Below the pieces are notes generated by a model. It had not been told where the DNA came from. It searched no databases and saw nothing but the letters and a program-made list of their open reading frames with translations. Below are positions 16,584 through 25,195 of a stretch of 64,000 nucleotides of DNA, piece by piece. Position 1 is the stretch's first letter. Every line of letters starts with the position of its first letter. Location of the stretch: NCBI RefSeq assembly GCF_018130465.1, contig NZ_JAFCKJ010000005.1, forward strand, positions 62,001-126,000, in the 5' to 3' direction. The position numbers and the translations under genes were made by a program. Origin of the DNA: Bradyrhizobium canariense (lineage in GTDB: Bacteria; Pseudomonadota; Alphaproteobacteria; Rhizobiales; Xanthobacteraceae).

Positions 16584-17579
16584 CTAGCTAAACCGCCTTC
16601 TACGCCATTCGATCAGCTTCGCGCTGACCTCCTCCGGCTTCTCCTGCTGCGTCCAATGGCCACTATCGCGGACCAGGTACTTTTCCAGATCCGGAATGAA
16701 TTTCTCCATGCCATCGGCGGACGACGGCGGCAGCACCGCATCATTCTCGGCCATGATCATCAACGACGGCACGCGCACCGTATGATCGAGCCCCTCGGAG
16801 CGCACCCAATTGCGCGACATGTTGCGGTACCAGTTGATGCCGCCGGTAAATCCGGTCCTGGTGAAGTTGTCGACGAACACCTTCTTCTCGTCCGGCGACA
16901 GGATCGGCGTGCGCGGATCGTGCTTTGCGTCATAGCCGGCAATCATCTGCGGAAATGCCAGATTGACCCGCGGCGAAGCGCCGACACCGGCAACCACTTC
17001 CTCTGCCGGCGCGTCGGGTGCACGCGGAGCCGGCTTGCGCATGAACGCATCAAACGTCTGCTCGACGCGGCTGCCAAAAATCCTGTCGGGCTCACGCGCC
17101 GGGTCCTGGAACTGCACGATATACATCTTTTCGCCGAAGCGCGCGCGCAGGAGCTCGATCGGATCGGCCCAGGCGCGGTTGGTATGAGGCGTATTGATAC
17201 CGACCACGCCGGCGACCCGGTCGATGTGCCGGAGCGGCATCTGCCAGACGATGAAGCCGCCCCAGTCATGGCCGACGAAGATCGCCTTGTCGATCTGAAG
17301 ATGGTCGAGCAGTCCGACCAGATCGCCGGTCAGGTGCTCGATGTCGTAGTCCTCGACCGGCTCTGGCCGGTCGGTCGCGCCGTAGCCGCGCTGGTCCGGC
17401 GCGATCACGCGGATGCCGGCCTCGCTCAGCGCCTTGATCTGGTGGCGCCAGGAAAATGCGAGCTCGGGCCAGCCATGACACAGCACGATCGGTGGCCTGT
17501 CTGTGACCGGGCCCGCCTCGTAGTAGCCCATGCGGATTCCGTTCGTCTGCACGAACTTGAGCGGTGGCATTTCAATCAT
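16584..17579 (-). CDS. Alpha/beta-fold epoxide hydrolase
   Basis: 331-residue enzyme with the epoxide-hydrolase signs: oxyanion-hole HGWPE (35-39), nucleophile loop GHDWGG with Asp105, and late His in RDSGHWTQQE. An Asp nucleophile rather than Ser points to opening epoxides (or dehalogenation) by way of an ester intermediate. It lies between the wax-ester synthase and the P450 fusion on the same strand, with about 45 bases to the P450, so it could open epoxides made by that P450. ATG 17577-17579 chosen. Confidence 0.88.
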   Translation of the reverse strand: MIEMPPLKFVQTNGIRMGYYEAGPVTDRPPIVLCHGWPELAFSWRHQIKALSEAGIRVIAPDQRGYGATDRPEPVEDYDIEHLTGDLVGLLDHLQIDKAIFVGHDWGGFIVWQMPLRHIDRVAGVVGINTPHTNRAWADPIELLRARFGEKMYIVQFQDPAREPDRIFGSRVEQTFDAFMRKPAPRAPDAPAEEVVAGVGASPRVNLAFPQMIAGYDAKHDPRTPILSPDEKKVFVDNFTRTGFTGGINWYRNMSRNWVRSEGLDHTVRVPSLMIMAENDAVLPPSSADGMEKFIPDLEKYLVRDSGHWTQQEKPEEVSAKLIEWRRRRFS

Positions 17580-17589
17580 CGGAACATTC

Positions 17590-19140
17590 CTACTCAGCGG
17601 CGCCCTTGATGTCCGCCGCGGGCGAAGCATAGGCCGCCTCCAGCGCGGCGAACTCTTCCGGCAGCATGTCGCACATCACCTGCACGTGCGGAATGATGTT
17701 GGCGCCGACGATGAAGCCGAAATCGAGCTGGTCGCGATAGCTCTGCACGGTGATGTTGAGCGCCTGTCCATGCGTCGAGATCGACACCGGGAAGATGTGC
17801 AACAACTCCGCGCCCGCGGCGTAAAGCGTCTGCCGCGGCCCCGGCACATTGGACACCGTGATGTTCGCAGCCGGCGGCAACACGTCCGAGAGGTTCGAGC
17901 GGCTGTAGACCAGCGCCAGAACCTGCATCATCATCGGCGCACCCAGCATCGAGATATTGGATATCTGCGGCATCAGGGCCCGCAGCGGATGCGACATCTC
18001 CTTGGACTTGGTCGACTGCGCGATGATGGCTTGCAGCCGCTCCTTGGGATCGTCGATGTTGGTCGCGATCGAGCAGATCATGCCGAACACCTGGTTGTTG
18101 GCCTCGGTATTGCCCTCCTCGCGCAGCGAGATCGGCACGGCGGCGGTCAGCGATTTCGCGGGAAGCGTGCTGTACTGCTGAAGGTAGCGCCGGACCACGC
18201 CGGAGGCGAGCGCCAACACGACGTCGTTGAGCTTGCCGCCAGCCTGCTTGGCCAGCGCCTTGGATCGCGACAGCGAAATCGACACGCCGGCGAAGCTGCG
18301 CTCGGACGAGATCGATTTGTTGAGCATGGTCGGCGGCGACACCATGCTGGCAAGACTCTCGCGCGATTTTGGATCGGATATCTTGCCGAGCACGTCCGAT
18401 ACGCTCTTGACCATGGTCGGGATATTGCCGGCAAAGCGCACTGCGCTCTCGATCTGGTACATCGCATTGTCGAACAGGATCGAGCCGATGTCGCTCTTGC
18501 CGGTGCGCGGCAGTTGCAGATTCTTCGCGGCCGCCGACGCATCGAGCGGCTGGGTGAAGAGCTGCTGGTAGGAATCGACCAGGTTCGCTGCGATGTCGCG
18601 CGGCTCCTGTCCGGGCTTGGCTCCCGCGGTCGGCGGATCGACCTTCCGCGGGATCGGCGAGATGTCGTAGATCATGTTGGTCAGCGCAGCACCCGCGCCG
18701 CCGTCGATGGCGGCATGATGCATCTTCGAATAAAGCCCGACCTCGTTGTCCTTCATGCCTTCGAACACGTAGAACTCCCAGAGCGGGCGAGCGCGATTCA
18801 GGAGCTTGGCGTGCATCCAGCCGACGATGCGTTCGAGCGTGGCGCGGTCGCGCGGCTGCGGCAGGCTGGCGCGGAAGATGTGACGGTCGATGTCGAACTG
18901 ATCGTCCTCGACCCAGGAGGGATGATCGATGTCGAGGGGCGCCTTCTCCAGCCGCGCTTTGAGGATCGGCGCGATGTGCAGGCGCGAGAGGATCATCGCC
19001 TTGAAATCTTCGAAGAAGTCGCCCTTGTAGTCGTCCGGCAGGCGAAAGATCGCCATGCTCCCGACATGCATCGGCATTTCCGGCGTTTCCAGATAGAGAA
19101 ACGACGCGTCCAGCGACGACAGCTTCTTACCGTCAGGCAT
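17590..19140 (-). CDS. Wax ester synthase / diacylglycerol acyltransferase (WS/DGAT)
   Basis: 516-residue acyltransferase that makes wax esters or triacylglycerol from acyl-CoA. The catalytic motif HHAAIDG (141-147) is intact. Other family blocks are present: SSLDASFLYLE at the start, RPLWEFYVFEG before the motif and NITVSNVPGPRQ near the C terminus. The ATG at 19138-19140 follows a GGGAGGG ribosome site. Upstream overlap with the neighbouring hydrolase is excluded by this start. It implies storage of neutral lipid beside PHA. Confidence 0.93.
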   Translation of the reverse strand: MPDGKKLSSLDASFLYLETPEMPMHVGSMAIFRLPDDYKGDFFEDFKAMILSRLHIAPILKARLEKAPLDIDHPSWVEDDQFDIDRHIFRASLPQPRDRATLERIVGWMHAKLLNRARPLWEFYVFEGMKDNEVGLYSKMHHAAIDGGAGAALTNMIYDISPIPRKVDPPTAGAKPGQEPRDIAANLVDSYQQLFTQPLDASAAAKNLQLPRTGKSDIGSILFDNAMYQIESAVRFAGNIPTMVKSVSDVLGKISDPKSRESLASMVSPPTMLNKSISSERSFAGVSISLSRSKALAKQAGGKLNDVVLALASGVVRRYLQQYSTLPAKSLTAAVPISLREEGNTEANNQVFGMICSIATNIDDPKERLQAIIAQSTKSKEMSHPLRALMPQISNISMLGAPMMMQVLALVYSRSNLSDVLPPAANITVSNVPGPRQTLYAAGAELLHIFPVSISTHGQALNITVQSYRDQLDFGFIVGANIIPHVQVMCDMLPEEFAALEAAYASPAADIKGAAE

Positions 19141-19186
19141 AGTTCCCTCCCGAGTATTTGACGGGCGCCTTAGGTGGCGCTTCTCG

Positions 19187-19987
19187 TCAGGCCAATACTG
19201 CCTGTTCCGGCGGGGCATATGCAATGGCAAACGGCCCTGCCCTGTCAAATGGCCAGAACTCCCCCTCCGGTTGCGCAAGGCGGTCCGCCACGGCCCACAG
19301 CGCTGCCGGATTCACCCCGAGCCCGATATGGCTCGCCAGGTGCACCTCGATGTTTTCGGCACGGTCGGAGGGACGCAGCAGGCAGGTCCGCCAGTTCACG
19401 ATGCCGTCCGCGCGCGAATAGATCGACGTCGCCGGCACCGGAAGATCGCCGGCGATCGCCTCGCGCAGTTCGGCAAAATCCTCGACACGCTCGCCGGACA
19501 TCATCTCGTAGAGCCGCGTGGCATTGGTCGCCCGCACGTCATTGGCAAACGGGCTGCCGAGCGTGATGACATTGCGGACCATGTCGGGCACCTGGAGCGC
19601 GAGATCGCGCGCATAGACGCCGCCGAGACTCCATCCGACCAGGCTGACCTTGCGTCCGCTCGCGGCGTGGATTTCGGCGAGACGGGCGCGCAACGAATCC
19701 CGCATTCGTCCGAGCCCGCCGAAATTACGGCCCATCTGCCAGGCATGTGCCTCATAGCCGAGCTCGCTGAGATAGCGCCGCATCGGCGCCATCGAGAGGT
19801 CGCTGGCGAGGAAGCCCGGCAGCGCCAGCACTGGATGGCCATCGCCCTTGGGCGCCCGCATCAGGATCGGCGACAGCAGCAGGCTGGCGTTGAGCTCGAA
19901 CAGCCCACGGGCTTCGGCGAGCAGCAAACCAAGACCCGGCGGACGAAGCCGGCTTGGGGTCTGCGGTCCGTCCGGACCGGGCGGCAT
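19187..19987 (-). CDS. Alpha/beta hydrolase, lipase/esterase-like
   Basis: 266-residue hydrolase with GWSLGG (Ser120), HPVLALPGFLASD and NVITLGSPFAND. It is clearly a paralogue of the hydrolase at 5721-6491: the elbow, the GSPFA block and the ending VADRLAQ..GxxxxFDR are shared. Its start codon overlaps the stop of the DUF6489 gene (TAATG), so both are translated together. Placed between DUF6489 and WS/DGAT, it may act on neutral lipids or esters. Confidence 0.87.
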   Translation of the reverse strand: MPPGPDGPQTPSRLRPPGLGLLLAEARGLFELNASLLLSPILMRAPKGDGHPVLALPGFLASDLSMAPMRRYLSELGYEAHAWQMGRNFGGLGRMRDSLRARLAEIHAASGRKVSLVGWSLGGVYARDLALQVPDMVRNVITLGSPFANDVRATNATRLYEMMSGERVEDFAELREAIAGDLPVPATSIYSRADGIVNWRTCLLRPSDRAENIEVHLASHIGLGVNPAALWAVADRLAQPEGEFWPFDRAGPFAIAYAPPEQAVLA

Positions 19988-20244
19988 TATTTCTTCTTAT
20001 CACCGCTGCGCGTGCCGCCGAGGCCGGCCATGGTGACGAACATGTCCTGAAACCGCTCGGCGAGCTTCGGATCGAAGGTGAACCAGCTCTGGATCAGCGA
20101 TTCCGGCGAGACCTTGTCGATATTGCTCAGAACCTGCTGCTGCAGCTTGTCCATCACCGCCGTCTGCATCGGTGCCAGATCGGGCAATCCGATGAACTGA
20201 CGGGCTTCGAGGGGGGTGCAGTCGATTTCGATGTTAACTTTCAT
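19987..20244 (-). CDS. DUF6489 family small protein
   Basis: 85-residue protein beginning MKVNIEIDCTPLEARQF and containing LPDLAPMQ and a hydrophobic FQDMFVTMAGLG stretch near the end, with a short basic tail. I recognise it as the conserved alphaproteobacterial family DUF6489, whose function is unknown. It is the first gene of the five-gene lipid operon and its stop overlaps the next start, so it probably belongs to the same process. Confidence 0.8.
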   Translation of the reverse strand: MKVNIEIDCTPLEARQFIGLPDLAPMQTAVMDKLQQQVLSNIDKVSPESLIQSWFTFDPKLAERFQDMFVTMAGLGGTRSGDKKK

Positions 20245-20416
20245 GTCCCCTCCGGATGAGATTCGAGCGCCCTGCCGCAGTATCGCCGCGAGACGGTGTG
20301 CAACGCAAGCGACCTGAGGCCGGTCGCGGCGCTCCGGCTTCCGCGATCGGCGGATATGGTCAATCAAAATCGCTCGCGCCCGCGCCCATCCACCCGTCAA
20401 TGCCGGTCAGCATTGC

Positions 20417-20430
20417 TGCACAGCGGTGCA
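20417..20430. promoter_or_regulatory. TGCAC-N4-GTGCA palindrome, candidate activator or repressor site
   Basis: Perfect 5-base arms ending 18 bases before the -24 element. The half-sites look like those of NtrC (TGCAC...GTGCA) but the spacer is 4 rather than the usual 7, so NtrC binding is only a suggestion. Confidence 0.35.
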
Positions 20431-20448
20431 ACTTGGCGCGTTCCTTGC

Positions 20449-20464
20449 TGGAATGGCGCTTGCA
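20449..20464 (+). promoter_or_regulatory. Candidate sigma-54 (-24/-12) promoter
   Basis: TGGAATGGCGCTTGCA matches the consensus TGGCACG-N4-TTGCW at 10 of 12 fixed positions, with GG and GC exactly 10 bases apart. It lies 87 bases before the ATG of the substrate-binding protein. If used, the peptide importer operon needs RpoN and an enhancer-binding activator, as for nitrogen-limitation genes. Confidence 0.55.
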
Positions 20465-20550
20465 CGGGTCGAGAACTCTGGGCAACATGGATCGATCAGC
20501 CCCGCCGAACAATCAAAAATGACGGTGCGGGCGAGTGGAGAGGGTCAAGA

Positions 20551-22149
20551 ATGTCAGTCGGACGAAGTCTGTTTGCGGCGACGCTCGCCGGTATGCTTGC
20601 GCTGGCGGCCTCGCCGGCATCGAGCCAGACGCTGCGCTACGCCAACCAGGGTGAGCTCAAATCGCTCGACCCCTACACGCTGAACGAGTCGACCACCAGT
20701 GCACATCTCGGCCATGTCTACGAGGGCCTAGTCGCCCGCGACAAGGATTTGAAGATCATCCCGGCGCTAGCCGAAAGCTGGGAGACGCCGGAGCCGACAC
20801 GCTGGCGCTTTCACCTGCGCAAGGGCGTGAAATTCCACAATGGCGACCCCTTCACCGCGGACGACGTGGTGTTCTCAGCCGAGCGCGTGCGAGCGAAAGG
20901 CTCGAATTTCCAGAGCCGCGTTCCCGCCGATGCCAAGGCCGTCAAGATCGACGATTACACCGTCGATTTCATCCTGACCTCGCCCAATCCCATCCTGACA
21001 GCGCTGTGGGCGACCTGGTACATCATGGACAAGAAATGGGCAGAGGCGAACGATGCAGTGGCACCGACGCCCGCAGCCGCGACGACCCCGAGCTACGCCT
21101 CGCTCCATGAGAACGGCACCGGCGCCTTCACGATCGAGAGCCATCAGCCTGGCGTGAAGACCGTCTTCAAGGCCAATCCGAACTGGTGGCGCAAGCCGGA
21201 ACATAATCTGAAGGAGATCATCTTCACGCCGATCGCAAACCCGGCCACGCGTGTCGCGGCGCTGTTGTCGGGCGAGGTTGACGTGATCGAGCCGGTTCCG
21301 GTCCAGGACATCGACCGCGTCAAAGCAAGCCCCAACGCCACGGTGCTGACAGGGCCCGAGCTCCGCACCATCTTCGTTGGCATGGATCAGGCGCGCGACG
21401 AGCTCCTGTATTCCAACATCAAGGGCAAGAATCCGTTCAAGGACGTTCGCGTCCGCGAAGCCGTCTACCGGGCGATCGACGTCGACCTGATCAAGAATCG
21501 CGTCATGCGCGGACTGTCCACGCCGTCCGCATTGATGGTCGCACCAGAGATCTTTGCCGCGAAGGATTTCACCCGGCCGAAGCTCGATCCCGACGCCGCC
21601 AAGAAGCTCCTGGCTGACGCCGGCTATCCCGAGGGTTTCGAGGTCACGATGGACTGCCCCAACGATCGCTACGTCAATGACGCCGCGATCTGTCAGGCCG
21701 TCGTCGGCATGCTCGCCCGCATCGGCCTCAAAGTGGAGCTGCTGGCGCAACCCAAGGCCCAGTATTTCGCCAAGGTTCTGAAGCCCGGCGGCTACAAGAC
21801 CTCGTTCTTCATGCTGGGCTGGACCCCCGATACGCTGGACTCCCACAACGTCCTGCACGACATCATGGGTTGCCGCGATGATCCCAAGGACCCCAACCGC
21901 GGCGAAGCCAATCTCGCCGGTTACTGCAACAAGCAATTCGACGAACTCGCGGACAAGGTTCTCCTGGAACTCGATACGGCCAAGCGCGATCTGCTGATCA
22001 AGCAGGCTTGGGAGATCTCGATGAAGGATTGGGCCTACGTGCCGCTGCATCAGCAGGCGCTGGCCTGGGGCGTGTCCAAAAAGGTGAAGCTGACCCAGCG
22101 CGCGGACAACCAGGTGCTGCTCTACTGGGCGACCAAGCAGGACGAGTAG
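20551..22149 (+). CDS. Peptide/opine-type ABC transporter substrate-binding protein, system 1
   Basis: 532-residue periplasmic binding protein of family 5 (DppA/OppA-like). Signal peptide at 1-25 (cut likely after ASSQ). Core blocks LKSLDPYTLNES, WRFHLRKGVKFHNGDPFTAD and KNPFKDVRVREAVYRAID are typical. ATG 20551 is chosen over the longer frame because it starts the signal peptide and follows a GGAGAGGG site. First gene of importer system 1. A 14-bp hairpin follows its stop. Confidence 0.92.
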   Translation: MSVGRSLFAATLAGMLALAASPASSQTLRYANQGELKSLDPYTLNESTTSAHLGHVYEGLVARDKDLKIIPALAESWETPEPTRWRFHLRKGVKFHNGDPFTADDVVFSAERVRAKGSNFQSRVPADAKAVKIDDYTVDFILTSPNPILTALWATWYIMDKKWAEANDAVAPTPAAATTPSYASLHENGTGAFTIESHQPGVKTVFKANPNWWRKPEHNLKEIIFTPIANPATRVAALLSGEVDVIEPVPVQDIDRVKASPNATVLTGPELRTIFVGMDQARDELLYSNIKGKNPFKDVRVREAVYRAIDVDLIKNRVMRGLSTPSALMVAPEIFAAKDFTRPKLDPDAAKKLLADAGYPEGFEVTMDCPNDRYVNDAAICQAVVGMLARIGLKVELLAQPKAQYFAKVLKPGGYKTSFFMLGWTPDTLDSHNVLHDIMGCRDDPKDPNRGEANLAGYCNKQFDELADKVLLELDTAKRDLLIKQAWEISMKDWAYVPLHQQALAWGVSKKVKLTQRADNQVLLYWATKQDE

Positions 22150-22165
22150 GTGTCGACAAGTTGTG

Positions 22166-22195
22166 AAGTCCCGGAAGCCCTGGCTTCCGGGACTT
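22166..22195 (+). promoter_or_regulatory. Strong hairpin between binding-protein and permease genes
   Basis: AAGTCCCGGAAGCC (22166-22179) pairs perfectly with GGCTTCCGGGACTT (22182-22195), a 14-bp stem with a very short loop. No T-run follows, so it is more likely an mRNA-stabilising or partial-termination element that lets the binding protein be made in excess over the permeases. Confidence 0.65.
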
Positions 22196-22250
22196 GCTAT
22201 TTCGGGCTAACGCAATGATGCGTGCTGCTGAAGAGATGTGAAAGGAACAA

Positions 22251-23231
22251 ATGCTCGCTTTCACACTGCGCCGAGCCATCCAGGCCGTCGGTGTCATGAT
22301 CGCCGTCGGGATTATTTCGTTCTCGATGTTTCGTTTCGCCGGCGATCCCGTAAACCAGATGGTCGGGATGGATACGTCGGGCGCAGAACGCGCTTCGATC
22401 CGCAAGTCGCTCGGCCTCGACGATCCCGTGATCGTGCAGTTCGGCCACTACCTCGGCAACGCCGCGCAGTTCAAGTTCGGCATCTCCTACCAGTTCCGTC
22501 TGCCGGTCTCCAACCTGCTGATAGAGCGGATGCCCGCAACGCTAGAGCTCGCGATCTGCGCCACCATCTTCGCAATGCTCAGCGGCATCCTGATGGGGGT
22601 CTATTCGGCGCTGCGCCGTGACAGCTGGCTCGCGCATGCATTCCAAGCCGTCTCGCTGATCGGCATTTCGCTGCCGACCTTCCTGATCGGCATTCTCATG
22701 ATCTACCTGTTCTCGGTGACCCTCGGCTGGTTGCCCTCGTTCGGGCGGGGCGACGTCGTACATATCGGCTGGTGGACGACGGGACTCCTGACACTGTCCG
22801 GCCTGAAGGCGCTGATTATGCCTTCCATCACGCTTGGCCTATTCCAGATGACGCTGATCATGCGCCTCGTCCGCGCGGAGATGCTGGAAGTGATGCGCAC
22901 CGACTACATCCGCTTCGCCCGCGCCCGTGGGCTCACCACGCGGGCGATCCATTTCGGCCATGCGCTGCGCAACACGCTGGTTCCCGTCATCACCGTCGCC
23001 GGCCTGCAATTTGGCTCGGTCATTGCTTTCGCCATCATCACCGAGACAGTGTTCCAGTGGCCTGGCATGGGACTTCTGTTCGTTCAGGCCGTTCAGAACG
23101 TCGATATCCCGATCATGGCGGCCTATCTGATGATGGTGTCCCTGATCTTCGTCACCATCAACCTCGTGGTTGATATCCTCTACACTATCGTCGATCCGCG
23201 GCTGCGCTCGACGGTCAGCCGGGCGCACTGA
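22251..23231 (+). CDS. ABC transporter permease, DppB type, system 1
   Basis: 326-residue inner-membrane permease with about six helices. The first helix begins at residue 9 (AIQAVGVMIAVGIISFSMF). The EAA-type loop RARGLTTRAIHFGHALRNTL contacts the ATPases. The family block AFAIITETVFQWPGMG is present near residue 260. It pairs with the next permease to form the import channel. Confidence 0.92.
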   Translation: MLAFTLRRAIQAVGVMIAVGIISFSMFRFAGDPVNQMVGMDTSGAERASIRKSLGLDDPVIVQFGHYLGNAAQFKFGISYQFRLPVSNLLIERMPATLELAICATIFAMLSGILMGVYSALRRDSWLAHAFQAVSLIGISLPTFLIGILMIYLFSVTLGWLPSFGRGDVVHIGWWTTGLLTLSGLKALIMPSITLGLFQMTLIMRLVRAEMLEVMRTDYIRFARARGLTTRAIHFGHALRNTLVPVITVAGLQFGSVIAFAIITETVFQWPGMGLLFVQAVQNVDIPIMAAYLMMVSLIFVTINLVVDILYTIVDPRLRSTVSRAH

Positions 23232-23232
23232 C

Positions 23233-24195
23233 ATGAGCGAGGCCGTCGTTCCCCACGCAACCGAGAAGCGCGCTGCCGCCGCACCCGGCTGGTTCAGGCG
23301 CGCACTGGACAGCGACCTGTTCTATTCGTTCTGCCGCTCCAAGATCACCATGATCGCGGCTGCGGTGACGCTACTGTTCTTCCTGATCGCGATCTTCGCC
23401 TCGGTGTTGTCGGTGCAAAATCCGTTCGACCCGGCGCAGCTCCAGCTGATGAATTCGCGGATATCACCGCTCTGGACTGCCGATGGTCAGAGCCCGTTCC
23501 TGCTCGGCACCGACGAGCAGGGCCGCGACGTGTTGTCCGCGATCCTCTACGGTCTGCGAATCTCGTTGCTCGTCGGCGTCCTCGGCGTCGTCTTGTCTGG
23601 CGCGCTCGGCATCATGCTCGGGCTGACGGCCGGCTATTTCGGCGGCGCCGTCGACGGGCTGATCATGCGCATCGCCGACGTGCAGCTCTCATTTCCGGCT
23701 ATCCTGATTGCGCTCCTGATCAACGGCATCGCCAAATCGGTCTTTGGCAACAAGCTCGACGAGATGAGCATGCTGGCGGTCCTGGTCTTCGCGATCGGCC
23801 TGAGCTTTTGGGTGCAATACGCGCGCACGGTGCGTGGCTCGGTGATGGTCGAGAAGAACAAGGACTATGTCGCAGCCGCACAGCTGATCGGCCTGCCCGC
23901 CCCCGTGATCATGCTGCGCCACGTGCTCCCGAACACCACGGGACCGATCCTCGTGATCGCGACCATCAACCTCGCGCTCGCCATCATCACCGAGGCAACG
24001 CTGTCGTTCCTCGGGTCGGGAATGCCCGAGACCATGCCGTCGCTCGGCACGCTGATCCGCATCGGCAACGGCTATCTGTTCGCAGGCGAATGGTGGATCG
24101 TCGCCTTCCCCGGAATCGCACTCGCGACGCTGATCCTGTCGATCAATCTGCTGGGCGACTGGCTGCGCGACGCGCTCAACCCGAAACTTCGATGA
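23233..24195 (+). CDS. ABC transporter permease, DppC type, system 1
   Basis: 320-residue permease with an N-terminal helix around residues 37-60, the DppC-specific block LLGTDEQGRDVLS, and the ATPase-contact loop QLIGLPAPVIMLRHVLPNT. The ATG at 23233 is one base after the upstream stop. Partner of the DppB-type permease. Confidence 0.92.
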   Translation: MSEAVVPHATEKRAAAAPGWFRRALDSDLFYSFCRSKITMIAAAVTLLFFLIAIFASVLSVQNPFDPAQLQLMNSRISPLWTADGQSPFLLGTDEQGRDVLSAILYGLRISLLVGVLGVVLSGALGIMLGLTAGYFGGAVDGLIMRIADVQLSFPAILIALLINGIAKSVFGNKLDEMSMLAVLVFAIGLSFWVQYARTVRGSVMVEKNKDYVAAAQLIGLPAPVIMLRHVLPNTTGPILVIATINLALAIITEATLSFLGSGMPETMPSLGTLIRIGNGYLFAGEWWIVAFPGIALATLILSINLLGDWLRDALNPKLR

Positions 24196-24208
24196 GTATG
24201 CGTTGCCC

Positions 24209-25195
24209 ATGACCGAACCCGTTCTCTCTGTACGTAATCTCCAGGTCGAGTTCACCTCCCGCCGCGGCACGCTGCGCGCCATCGACGACGTCTCCTTCGA
24301 CATCGCCAAGGGCGAAGTGTTAGGGGTGGTCGGTGAATCCGGCGCCGGCAAATCCGTCACCGGCCTCGCCGTGATCGGCCTGATCGATCCGCCCGGACGC
24401 ATCTCGGGCGGTGAGATCCGCCTGTCGGGCCTGCGCATCGACAATCTGCCGCCCGAGGACATGCGCCGCGTCAGGGGAAAACGCATCGGCATGATCTTCC
24501 AGGATCCCCTCACCTCGCTCAATCCGCTCTACCGGGTCGGCGACCAGATCGTGGAGACGATCAGAACTCATCTGAACTTGTCCGAGACGGCCGCGCGCCG
24601 CCGCGCCATCGACCTGCTCGCCGAGGTCGGCATTCCCGCACCGGACAAGCGCATCGACGGCTATCCGCACGAATTCTCCGGCGGCATGCGCCAGCGCGTG
24701 GTGATTGCGCTGGCGATCTGCGCCGAGCCGGAGCTGATCATCGCGGACGAGCCGACCACCGCGCTTGACGTCTCCGTGCAGGCCCAGATCATTTCGCTGA
24801 TCAAGCGGCTCGGCCGCGACCACGGCACCGCGGTGATGCTGGTGACGCACGACATGGGCGTGATCGCCGAGACCTCGGACCGCGTCGCCGTGATGTATGC
24901 CGGCCGCGTCGCCGAGATCGGCCCGGTACAGGACGTCGTCAGGAATCCGCTGCATCCCTACGCCAAAGGCCTGATGGGCGCGATCCCGACGCTTGCCGGC
25001 GAGGACAAGCGCCTGGTGCAAATTCCCGGCTCGATGCCGCGGCTGTCGGCGATCCCGCGCGGCTGCTCGTTCAATCCGCGCTGTGCGTCCGCTTTCGATC
25101 GCTGCCGGATCGACCGGCCGGAGCCGCTGCCGCGCGGCACGCAATCCGTCGCCTGCCATCTCTATGACAGCGTGCCGGCGGAGAGCGCGGCATGA
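24209..25195 (+). CDS. ABC transporter ATPase, DppD type, system 1
   Basis: 328-residue ATP-binding subunit. Walker A is GESGAGKS, signature FSGGMRQR, Walker B LIIADEPTTALD, and the switch His is in VTHDMG. The C-terminal oligopeptide-type extension has the cysteine cluster CSFNPRCASAFDRC, which in this family can hold an iron-sulfur centre. It ends in an ATGA overlap with the second ATPase. Confidence 0.93.
   Translation: MTEPVLSVRNLQVEFTSRRGTLRAIDDVSFDIAKGEVLGVVGESGAGKSVTGLAVIGLIDPPGRISGGEIRLSGLRIDNLPPEDMRRVRGKRIGMIFQDPLTSLNPLYRVGDQIVETIRTHLNLSETAARRRAIDLLAEVGIPAPDKRIDGYPHEFSGGMRQRVVIALAICAEPELIIADEPTTALDVSVQAQIISLIKRLGRDHGTAVMLVTHDMGVIAETSDRVAVMYAGRVAEIGPVQDVVRNPLHPYAKGLMGAIPTLAGEDKRLVQIPGSMPRLSAIPRGCSFNPRCASAFDRCRIDRPEPLPRGTQSVACHLYDSVPAESAA

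Larger units (their letters stand above)
20245..20550. other. 306-base divergent control region
   Basis: No gene seen. It separates the minus-strand lipid operon from the plus-strand peptide-transport operon. It holds a sigma-54-type promoter match (20449-20464) and a TGCAC-N4-GTGCA palindrome (20417-20430). The rest shows no repeat or RNA that I can support. Confidence 0.6.

Noticed and set aside
17530-19161. 543-residue plus-strand frame opposite the WS/DGAT gene
   Set aside because: Long only because of high GC; composition is atypical and the opposite strand has the HHAAIDG enzyme.
20417-20430. Palindrome as a certain NtrC site
   Set aside because: Half-sites fit but the spacer is 4 instead of 7 and it is very near the promoter, so it is kept only as a candidate site.
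22166-22195. Hairpin as a full transcription terminator
   Set aside because: No T-run follows, and the permease genes that need the upstream promoter lie directly after it.
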